A stretch of DNA of 64,000 bases. Source: Qipengyuania oceanensis. GTDB taxonomy: Bacteria; Pseudomonadota; Alphaproteobacteria; Sphingomonadales; Sphingomonadaceae. Under the pieces are notes generated by a model. The model did not search any database. It saw nothing but the letters and a program-made list of their open reading frames with translations, and was not told where the DNA came from. Shown in pieces: positions 26,980 through 33,955 of the stretch. The number at the start of each line of letters is the position of its first letter. The stretch's first letter is position 1. Location: positions 1,860,001-1,924,000 of the forward strand of contig NZ_WTYN01000001.1 of assembly GCF_009827535.1 (NCBI RefSeq), in the 5' to 3' direction. A program made the translations under genes and the position numbers.

Positions 26980-28869
26980 ATGGAATCACAGGCACTTGTC
27001 ATAGCCCTCGTGGGCGTCCTCGGTATCGGTGCGCAATGGATTGCGTGGCGGACCGGCTGGCCTGCCATCGTGCTGATGCTGGCCGCAGGGTTCATCGCCG
27101 GGCCGGTTACCGGCTATTTCGGCTTCCAGTTGCTCGACCCCGAAGCGACCTTCGGCGAACTGCTAGAGCCGATGATCGGCATCGGCGTCGCGCTGATCCT
27201 GTTCGAGGGCGGGCTAAGCCTCGATTTCCGCGAATTGCGCCATTCGGGCAATGCGGTCTGGCGGCTTGCAACCATCGGCGTACTCGTCGGCTGGGCACTC
27301 GGCGCGCTGGCCGCCAACCAGATCGGCGGGCTCGACTGGCCGGTCGCGGTCCTGTTCGGCGGCATCCTCATCGTGACCGGGCCGACGGTGGTTCTCCCGC
27401 TCCTGCGCCAAAGCAATGTGCAGACGAGGCCAGCCTCGATCCTGAAGTGGGAATCGATCGTCAACGACCCGACCGGCGCGCTCTGCGCCGTCATCGCCTA
27501 CGAATACTTCCGCAAGGTGTCGGAGCAGCCGGGCGCGGGAGTGATCGAGGTCGTTCTGCCGCTGATCCTCGCGGCGGCTTTCGCCGGCCTGATCGGCTAT
27601 GTCGCGGCGCGCGCCATCGCCTGGGCGTTCCCGCGAGGCGTGATCCCTGAATATCTCAAAGTCCCGGTGCTGTTCATCGTGGTGATCGGCGTCTTCGTGG
27701 TTTCCAACAAGATCGAGCACGAGGCAGGCCTCGTCGCGGTCACAGTGATGGGCGTGGCGCTGGCGAACATGGGCGTCACCAGCCTGCGGAGCATCCATCC
27801 GTTCAAGGAAAATGTCGCCGTACTGCTGGTTTCGGGCATCTTCATCCTGCTGTCCGCCTCGCTCGACTGGAACGAGCTGTATTACCTCGACCCGCGCGGT
27901 GAAGCGGGCCTGCGCTTCCTGCTGTTCCTGCTTGCCTTGCTCTTCCTGGTGCGGCCGCTGACGGTTCTGATCAGCCTGCTCGGCTCTTCGGTGCCGTGGA
28001 ACGAGCGGCTGTTCGTTGCCTGGATCGCGCCGCGCGGTATCGTTCTGGTCGCCATTTCCGGCCTGTTCGCACTGCGCCTGGCGGACCTCGGTTACGCCGA
28101 CGGCAATGTCCTGATCGGCCTGAGCTTCGCGGTCGTCGTGGCGACGATCGTCGCACATGGTTTCACCATCGACCTGGCCGCGCGCCTGCTCGGCCTGAAG
28201 GGCTCGTCCCGTCCCGGCCTGCTCATCGTGGGCTCGACGCCGTGGTCGATCGCGCTTGCCAAGGAACTGCAGACACTCAAGGCGCCGGTGATGGTCGTCG
28301 ACCCGAGCTGGCAGAGGCTGGCCGCGGCGCGCCGCGCGGGCCTGCCCTTCTACCACGGCGAGATCCTGAACGAGGCGACCGAGCACAATCTCGACCTGGC
28401 ACCGTTCCAGGTGCTGGTCGCGGCAACCGACAACGAGGCCTACAACGCGCTCGTGTGCAACGAGTTCGCCTATGAGATCGGGCGCGATTCGGTCTACCAG
28501 CTCGGCGACAACGTCGAGGAAGACGACAAGCACGCTCTGCCCGAAAGCCTGCGCGGGCGCGCATTGTTCGAATCCGGGTTCGGCGTTTCCGACGTGAACG
28601 ACCGGCAGGCCGAGGGCTGGGTCTTCCGCAAGACCAAATTGTCCGAGGAATTCGATTTCGAGGACGCGCAGGAATCGCTCCCGCACGAGGCGCACATGCT
28701 GCTCCTGCTGCGCGAGAACGGCAATCTGCGCTTCTTCACCCACGCCGCGCGGCCCGAGCCGCGCACCGGCGACATCGTGCTGTCATTCAGCCCGCCGCAG
28801 ACAAAAACCGCGCAGGACCGCGCCGCCAAGCGTAAGCCGCAAGGCGATGCGGACCCGCAGCCCGCATGA
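26980..28869 (+). CDS. Monovalent cation:proton antiporter (CPA) with C-terminal RCK/TrkA-N domain
   Basis: 629 residues. About 12 hydrophobic helices (residues 1-410) form a Na+/H+ exchanger domain. Motifs: LILFEGGLSLDFRELR near residue 75, FGGILIVTGPTVVLPLLR, and SIVNDPTGALCAVIAYE with the conserved ND pair near residue 166. After residue 410 comes a soluble nucleotide-binding-like fold (GLLIVGSTPWSIALAKEL, VVDPSWQRLAAARRAG), similar to TrkA-N/RCK gating domains. The ion (Na+ or K+) cannot be told. The stop overlaps the open frame preceding the next gene. Confidence 0.88.
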   Translation: MESQALVIALVGVLGIGAQWIAWRTGWPAIVLMLAAGFIAGPVTGYFGFQLLDPEATFGELLEPMIGIGVALILFEGGLSLDFRELRHSGNAVWRLATIGVLVGWALGALAANQIGGLDWPVAVLFGGILIVTGPTVVLPLLRQSNVQTRPASILKWESIVNDPTGALCAVIAYEYFRKVSEQPGAGVIEVVLPLILAAAFAGLIGYVAARAIAWAFPRGVIPEYLKVPVLFIVVIGVFVVSNKIEHEAGLVAVTVMGVALANMGVTSLRSIHPFKENVAVLLVSGIFILLSASLDWNELYYLDPRGEAGLRFLLFLLALLFLVRPLTVLISLLGSSVPWNERLFVAWIAPRGIVLVAISGLFALRLADLGYADGNVLIGLSFAVVVATIVAHGFTIDLAARLLGLKGSSRPGLLIVGSTPWSIALAKELQTLKAPVMVVDPSWQRLAAARRAGLPFYHGEILNEATEHNLDLAPFQVLVAATDNEAYNALVCNEFAYEIGRDSVYQLGDNVEEDDKHALPESLRGRALFESGFGVSDVNDRQAEGWVFRKTKLSEEFDFEDAQESLPHEAHMLLLLRENGNLRFFTHAARPEPRTGDIVLSFSPPQTKTAQDRAAKRKPQGDADPQPA

Positions 28870-28880
28870 GAGGGGAAACC

Positions 28881-29483
28881 ATGCGAACTCTAGCCACGAT
28901 CACGCTCGCCACGCTCGCCGTCGGCCTTGCCGCCTGTGGCGATAGCGAGCCCGCACCCATGCCCACCGCAACGACTCCGGGCGAACCGGTGTCGATCCTG
29001 CGTCCCGACGTCGAACAGCCCGAAAAGCCGGAAGAAAAGCTGGAGCCGCTGCAGATGCGGATCGGCTTCCCCGACGGCGAGGGCGAGTTGGGCGAAGCCG
29101 CCCGGGCCGATCTCGCCACACTGCTTGCTTCGCCGCAGTACCGGGCCGGCGGAAAGATCGTGCTGCGCGGCCACACGGATTCGGAAGGCAACGACCAGGC
29201 CAATCTGGACGCATCCGAGGCGCGAGCCGAAGTGGTCCGGGACTGGCTGGTCGACAATGGCGCCAAGGCGGAGCGTTTCACGATCATCCCGCTGGGTGAG
29301 CAGCGACCGATCGCGCCCAACGCGCATCTCGACGGTTCACCCGACGAGCAGGGTCGCGCGCTCAACCGCCGGGTCGATATCACGATCGAATTGCCGAAGA
29401 AGGCCGAACGCTCGCAGGTTCCGGCCGGCGTGCGAGAAGACGAGGCGGCGGAAGCCCGCGACGCGGCCACTGCGGCCGAATAG
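28881..29483 (+). CDS. OmpA-family lipoprotein
   Basis: 200 residues from the ATG at 28881, with GAGGGG upstream; an ATG five codons earlier is less well placed. A lipoprotein signal ends in LAAC (Cys about residue 19), then a Pro-rich linker and an OmpA domain (residues about 55-175) with KIVLRGHTDSEGNDQANLDA, ASEARAEVVRDWL and LNRRVDITIEL. It should anchor in the outer membrane and bind peptidoglycan. It follows the antiporter by 11 bases on the same strand. The tail is Glu/Ala-rich. Confidence 0.88.
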   Translation: MRTLATITLATLAVGLAACGDSEPAPMPTATTPGEPVSILRPDVEQPEKPEEKLEPLQMRIGFPDGEGELGEAARADLATLLASPQYRAGGKIVLRGHTDSEGNDQANLDASEARAEVVRDWLVDNGAKAERFTIIPLGEQRPIAPNAHLDGSPDEQGRALNRRVDITIELPKKAERSQVPAGVREDEAAEARDAATAAE

Positions 29484-29548
29484 GCGGAAGCAACCGCGAC
29501 GGTTGACGAATCTGCCCCGATGAAGGAAAGCGCTTCGCGCCGACGCGA

Positions 29549-29622
29549 GCGGGTATAGCATAGTGGTAATGCTCCAGCCTTCCAAGCTGGCTAGAGGGGT
29601 TCGATTCCCCTTACCCGCTCCA
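29549..29622 (+). tRNA. tRNA-Gly (anticodon TCC)
   Basis: The cloverleaf is complete: acceptor GCGGGTA with TACCCGC, D-arm with GCATAGTGGTAATGC, anticodon stem CCAGC/GCTGG around CTTCCAA (anticodon TCC at 29581-29583), T-arm GGGGTTCGATTCCCC and an encoded CCA. A TTGACG box at 29503-29508 may be its -35. The last 12 bases overlap the stop end of panC on the other strand. Confidence 0.96.
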
Positions 29623-30468
29623 GACTTCCATGTTGTCGATCAGCCGCGTGCCGCCGATCCGCGCCGCGACGAACAAACGCGCCGTGTCCGTGGCCTCTCC
29701 CAACTTGGCGATGGAATCCGCGTCCCGCAGTTCGGCATAATCGACACTGTCGAAGCCGGCCTGCAGCAGATGTGCCTCCAGCGCGGCGAGTGTCGGGGCA
29801 AGCGCGCTTCCGGAACGCAAGGCAGCGATCGCGTCCCTCATCGCTGCCGGCAGGTTCGCCGCCGCGGCCCGCTGGCCGGGCGAGAGATAGGCGTTGCGGC
29901 TGCTCATCGCGAGGCCGTCGTCTTCGCGCACGATTCCCACGCCATGGATCGCATCGACGTGCGGCATGGTCAGGTCGAGGTCGCGCGCCATGCGGCGGAT
30001 GACGGCCAGCTGCTGCCAGTCCTTTTCTCCGAAGAAAGCCATGTCGGGGCGGACCTGGTTGAACAGCTTGCAGACCACGGTCGCGACACCGTCGAAATGA
30101 CCCGGCCGGTCCGCGCCGCACAGGCCTTCGCTCACGCCTGCGACCGAGACATTGGTCGCATAGCCGTGCGGGTAAATCGCCTCGGGCGTTGGGGCCCACA
30201 GCAAGGCCACGCCTTCTCTGGCGAGCAGTTCCTGATCGCGTGCGAGCTGCCGCGGATAGGCATCGAGGTCCTCGTTCGCTCCGAACTGGCGGGGATTCAC
30301 GAAGATCGATGCGGCGACCCGGCTTGCATGGCGCGCGGCCTCGCGCACAAGCGTCAGGTGCCCTTCGTGCAAGGCGCCCATGGTCGGCACCAGCGCCAGC
30401 GTTGCTCCGTCCGCGCGTAATTCGTCCACAGCCTGGCGCAGGTCGGGGAGGGTCGAGACGGTTTGCAT
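29611..30468 (-). CDS. panC: Pantothenate synthetase
   Basis: 285 residues from the ATG at 30468. It joins pantoate and beta-alanine with ATP to make pantothenate (CoA pathway). Motifs: LVPTMGALHEGHLTLVREA near residue 27 (ATP site), SIFVNPRQFGANEDLDAYPR near residue 57, FGEKDWQQLAVIRRM near residue 149 and LAMSSRNAYLSP near residue 182. Its final codons (WSG then TAA) lie inside the 3' end of tRNA-Gly on the opposite strand, a 12-base convergent overlap. It is divergent from mipZ with 73 bases between. Confidence 0.95.
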   Translation of the reverse strand: MQTVSTLPDLRQAVDELRADGATLALVPTMGALHEGHLTLVREAARHASRVAASIFVNPRQFGANEDLDAYPRQLARDQELLAREGVALLWAPTPEAIYPHGYATNVSVAGVSEGLCGADRPGHFDGVATVVCKLFNQVRPDMAFFGEKDWQQLAVIRRMARDLDLTMPHVDAIHGVGIVREDDGLAMSSRNAYLSPGQRAAAANLPAAMRDAIAALRSGSALAPTLAALEAHLLQAGFDSVDYAELRDADSIAKLGEATDTARLFVAARIGGTRLIDNMEVWSG

Positions 30469-30541
30469 GAGGCAGCGGCTCCGATAAGGACAGGGGGATC
30501 CCGATAACCGCCTCATTCAGTTCTGGAAAGCAGCAAGCCCC

Positions 30542-31354
30542 GTGTCATCGTCCGCCCCGCACCGCATCGTCTTCGCCAACGAGAAAGGCGGAACCGGCAA
30601 GTCGACCACCGCCGTCCATGTTGCGATGGCCCTGGCCTATCAGGGCGCGAAAGTTGCGGCGATCGATCTCGATCCGCGCCAGCGCACGATGCACCGCTAT
30701 CTGGAAAACCGGGCAGAGACCGAGAACAAGCGGGGCATCAGCCTGCCCGGCGCGACCTGCGAAGTGCATGACGGCGGCACTGCGCAGGAGCTGGAGGAAC
30801 GGGTCGCGCGCCTCGGAGAAGGGATGGACTTCATCGTCTTCGACACACCCGGTCGCGACGACGAGCTCGCCCGCCATGCCGCAACCGAGGCGGATACGCT
30901 GGTCACCCCGATGAACGATAGTTTCGTGGATTTCGACCTCATCGGCCAGGTCGAAGGCGACAGCTTCAAGGTCAAGCGGCTGAGCTTCTATGCCGAACTG
31001 ATCTGGGAAGCGCGGCTGAAGCGCAGCCGGGCGACAATCGAACAGCAGCGGCGCGAAATGGACTGGGTCGTCGTGCGCAACCGCACCGGCCACGTCGAGG
31101 CGCGCAACATGGTTCGCATCGAACAGGCGCTGCGCGAACTCTCGAAGCGTGTCGGTTTCCGCGTCGCGCAGGGCCTGTCGGAGCGCGTGATCTACCGCGA
31201 ACTGTTCCCCAGCGGGCTGACGCTGCTCGACAAGGGGCACCTGGGGGAGCTGGGCACCAGCCACCTCGTCGCGAGGCAGGAACTGCGCTCGCTGCTCAAT
31301 TCGCTGAACCTGCCCATGCCGGGCAAGCGCGAACCGCAGCTGGAGCTCGCCTGA
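30542..31354 (+). CDS. mipZ: Division-plane positioning ATPase MipZ (ParA-like)
   Basis: 270 residues, GTG start. A deviant Walker A, FANEKGGTGKSTTAVH, is at the N-terminus, DLDPRQRTMHRYLENR follows, and FIVFDTPGRDDELAR is the Walker B region near residue 98. The C-terminal half (VVVRNRTGHVEARNM, GLSERVIYRELFPSGLTLLD) fits MipZ rather than general ParA. In Caulobacter, MipZ forms pole-to-middle gradients with ParB and blocks FtsZ assembly away from mid-cell. It is followed within five bases by a J-domain gene, so they are likely one transcript with pgmG. Confidence 0.9.
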   Translation: MSSSAPHRIVFANEKGGTGKSTTAVHVAMALAYQGAKVAAIDLDPRQRTMHRYLENRAETENKRGISLPGATCEVHDGGTAQELEERVARLGEGMDFIVFDTPGRDDELARHAATEADTLVTPMNDSFVDFDLIGQVEGDSFKVKRLSFYAELIWEARLKRSRATIEQQRREMDWVVVRNRTGHVEARNMVRIEQALRELSKRVGFRVAQGLSERVIYRELFPSGLTLLDKGHLGELGTSHLVARQELRSLLNSLNLPMPGKREPQLELA

Positions 31355-31359
31355 CAGCC

Positions 31360-31662
31360 ATGTTGCGCCTGCTGGTCATCGCCGCAGTCATATCGGTGGT
31401 CGTCCGGTGGGCGACCGGCAAGTGGCCGTGGGATTACCTGCGCGGACCTGACACGAGATCGCAGGCCCTCGCTAGGGCGCGCAAGCTGCTCGGCGTCGAA
31501 GCGAACGCCAGCCGCAACGACATAATCGAGGCGCACAGGCGGCTCATCGCCATGGTCCATCCCGATCGTGGCGGCACCAACCAGCAGGTGCACGAGGCGA
31601 ACGACGCCCGCGACCTGTTGCTCAACCAGTTGCCCGAGCCCGGAGACAGACCCAGACCATGA
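31360..31662 (+). CDS. Small membrane-anchored J-domain protein
   Basis: 100 residues. One N-terminal hydrophobic helix (residues 3-17) is followed by a compact J-domain (about 35-92) with ARKLLGVEANASRNDIIEAHRRLIAMVHPDRGG, including the HPD triad needed to stimulate DnaK. It lies five bases after mipZ and overlaps pgmG as ATGA. The membrane anchor resembles DjlA/Tim14-like proteins. Its client is unknown. Confidence 0.85.
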   Translation: MLRLLVIAAVISVVVRWATGKWPWDYLRGPDTRSQALARARKLLGVEANASRNDIIEAHRRLIAMVHPDRGGTNQQVHEANDARDLLLNQLPEPGDRPRP

Positions 31663-33062
31663 GCCACGCTTTCGATCCTACCATCCTGCGCGAATACGAT
31701 ATCCGCGGAGTTATCGGCGAGACACTCGGCCCCGACGACGCGCGCGCGATCGGCCGCAGTTTCGGAACGCTGTTGCGGCGCGCCGGCGGATCGAAAGTCG
31801 CGGTCGGGTACGACGGGCGGACGAGTTCGCCGATGCTCGAGCACGCGCTGGTGGAGGGCCTTACCGGCAGCGGCTGCGACGTTGTGCGGATCGGTATGTC
31901 GGCAACGCCGATGCTCTATTACGCCGAAGCCTCAACCGAAGAGGTGGACGGCGGCATTCAGATAACAGGCAGCCACAATCCCCCCGATTACAACGGCTTC
32001 AAGATGGTATTTCAGGGGCGACCGTTTTTCGGGGAGGACATCCAGGCGCTCGGCAAGATCGCCGCGGCCGGCGACTGGGTCGACGGCGTCGGAGAAGTCG
32101 AGACGCGCGAGATCATGGACGAGTATGTCGAACGCCTGCTCGCCGGGCTGGACGGGATCGATGCGGATCGCCTCTCTGGCCTGCGGGTCGGCTGGGACGC
32201 TGGCAACGGAGCCGCCGGACCCGCGCTCGAAGCGCTGGCCAAGCGGCTCCCCGGAGAGCACGTGCTTCTCTATACCGATGTCGACGGTTCCTTTCCCAAT
32301 CACCATCCCGATCCGACGGTTGAGGCCAATCTTGCCGACCTGAAGGCGCTCGTCGCGGAGAAGAACCTTGATTTCGGAGTGGCATTCGATGGCGATGGCG
32401 ACCGGATCGGCGCGATCGACGGGGAAGGCCGGGTCATCTGGGGCGACCAGCTGCTGATGATCTATGCCGAGGACCTGCTCGCCACCCGCAAGGGCGCGAC
32501 GATCATCGCCGACGTCAAGGCGAGCCGCGCGCTGTTCGACCATGTCGCGGCGCACGGCGGGACCCCGCTGATGTGGAAGACCGGGCATTCGCTGATTAAG
32601 TCCAAAATGAAAGAGGTTTCCTCGCCGCTGGCGGGCGAAATGAGCGGCCACGTCTTCTTCGCCGACGAATATTACGGCTTCGACGATGCGCTGTATGCCG
32701 GCGTCAGGCTGATTGCCGCCGCGGCGCGGCTGGGCAGGTCGGTCACCGAGTTGCGCTCTGCAATGCCTGGCATGATCAACACTCCCGAAATGCGGTTCCA
32801 GGTGGACGAGAGCCGCAAGTTTGCCGCGATCGCCGAGGTCGAGGCGCGGCTGGCGGACAGTCCGGCCGACGTGGACGGCACCGATGGCGTTCGCGTCACC
32901 ACGGATGACGGCTGGTGGCTGCTGCGCGCGTCGAACACGCAGGACGTTCTGGTGGCGCGCGCCGAAAGCGACAGCGAGGAGGGCCTCGCCCGCCTGATGG
33001 CGCAGATCGACGAGCAGCTTGCCCTGTCAGGGCTCAAACGCGGCGAGAGCGTGGGCCACTGA
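31659..33062 (+). CDS. pgmG: Phosphomannomutase/phosphoglucomutase
   Basis: 467 residues. An alpha-D-phosphohexomutase feeding sugar nucleotides for polysaccharide and LPS synthesis. The phosphoserine loop is TGSHNPPDYNGFK near residue 105, the metal loop is FDGDGDRIGAID near residue 243, the sugar-binding loop is GEMSGHVFFADEYYGFDD near residue 325, and the C-terminal phosphate loop is RASNTQDVLVAR near residue 426. The symbol follows Sphingomonas usage, where PgmG is bifunctional; dual specificity is inferred from the family. Confidence 0.93.
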   Translation: MSHAFDPTILREYDIRGVIGETLGPDDARAIGRSFGTLLRRAGGSKVAVGYDGRTSSPMLEHALVEGLTGSGCDVVRIGMSATPMLYYAEASTEEVDGGIQITGSHNPPDYNGFKMVFQGRPFFGEDIQALGKIAAAGDWVDGVGEVETREIMDEYVERLLAGLDGIDADRLSGLRVGWDAGNGAAGPALEALAKRLPGEHVLLYTDVDGSFPNHHPDPTVEANLADLKALVAEKNLDFGVAFDGDGDRIGAIDGEGRVIWGDQLLMIYAEDLLATRKGATIIADVKASRALFDHVAAHGGTPLMWKTGHSLIKSKMKEVSSPLAGEMSGHVFFADEYYGFDDALYAGVRLIAAAARLGRSVTELRSAMPGMINTPEMRFQVDESRKFAAIAEVEARLADSPADVDGTDGVRVTTDDGWWLLRASNTQDVLVARAESDSEEGLARLMAQIDEQLALSGLKRGESVGH

Positions 33063-33090
33063 CACCATTCACATATCGAGGGGGATTTCG

Positions 33091-33921
33091 ATGCGCAGAC
33101 TTTTGATACTGGCAACCGCAACGCTGGCGCTCGGCATGGCGATGCCGGCCGTGGCGCGGGACGAGGCAGATTTAAATCCCAAAGCGCAGGCGCAGATGGA
33201 TAAGGTCGCCTCTCTGCTTGGCGGCCTGTTTCAGGCGGAACCGCTGACCGCCGAGCAGGAAGAGCGGTTGCCCGAGGCCAGCGCGGTGGTGGCGCAGATC
33301 ATGCCCGACGGCTTCTATTCGAAAATGATGCGCGAGATGATGGACAAGACGATGCGGCCGATGATGTCGGCATTCGCCACGCCCGAGTTCATTCTCGGCG
33401 CGCGTCTCGACGTCGACCAGGAAACGCTCGCCGGGCTCGACGAGGCAGCGAAGCTGGAAGCGGTCGAAATGCTCGACCCGGCTTACGATCGGCGGGTCGA
33501 TGCGATCGTGAACGTGATGACCGGCAAGATGGGCGGCATGTTCGCGCAGATGGAAGACCCGATGCGCGAAGGCCTGTCGAAGGCTTACGCGGTCCGCTTC
33601 GACGAAGCGCAGCTCGCTGACATCGCCGCGTTCTTCGCGACGCCGACCGGCAGCACCTATGCCAGCCAGTCGATGGCCCTGTTCATGGATCCGCAGGTGA
33701 TGCAGGCCAGCATGCAGGCGATTCCGGCGATGATGAGCGGTTTCGGCGACATGGAAAGCGCGATGAAGCAGGCAATGGACCCGCTGCCGAAAGAGCGCGC
33801 GTACAAGGACCTGACGGCACAGGAGCGCACGCGCCTGGCGCAGATCCTCAAGGTCAGGCCCGCCAAGCTCGCGGATGTCGTCAAGCCGCCGAAGCCGATG
33901 GACAGTGGCTCGAGCGACTGA
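33091..33921 (+). CDS. Exported DUF2059 domain protein
   Basis: 276 residues from the ATG at 33091, with GAGGGGG upstream. A signal peptide (MRRLLILATATLALGMAMPAVA) is followed by a helical, very Met-rich body. A DUF2059-like segment is visible around FDEAQLADIAAFFATPTGS (near residue 170) and ends in ALFMDPQVMQA. The number of Met residues (MMREMMDKTMRPMM near residue 72) is unusual and could bind copper or form a hydrophobic surface; that is only a thought. Function unknown. It lies 28 bases after pgmG. Confidence 0.8.
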   Translation: MRRLLILATATLALGMAMPAVARDEADLNPKAQAQMDKVASLLGGLFQAEPLTAEQEERLPEASAVVAQIMPDGFYSKMMREMMDKTMRPMMSAFATPEFILGARLDVDQETLAGLDEAAKLEAVEMLDPAYDRRVDAIVNVMTGKMGGMFAQMEDPMREGLSKAYAVRFDEAQLADIAAFFATPTGSTYASQSMALFMDPQVMQASMQAIPAMMSGFGDMESAMKQAMDPLPKERAYKDLTAQERTRLAQILKVRPAKLADVVKPPKPMDSGSSD

Positions 33922-33955
33922 GCGGAACCGAAGTGCCGCCTGCATCGCTTGAAGC

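Noticed and set aside
29549-29622. Integrated element at tRNA-Gly
   Set aside because: No integrase, no repeat of the tRNA end, and both flanking genes are intact core genes.
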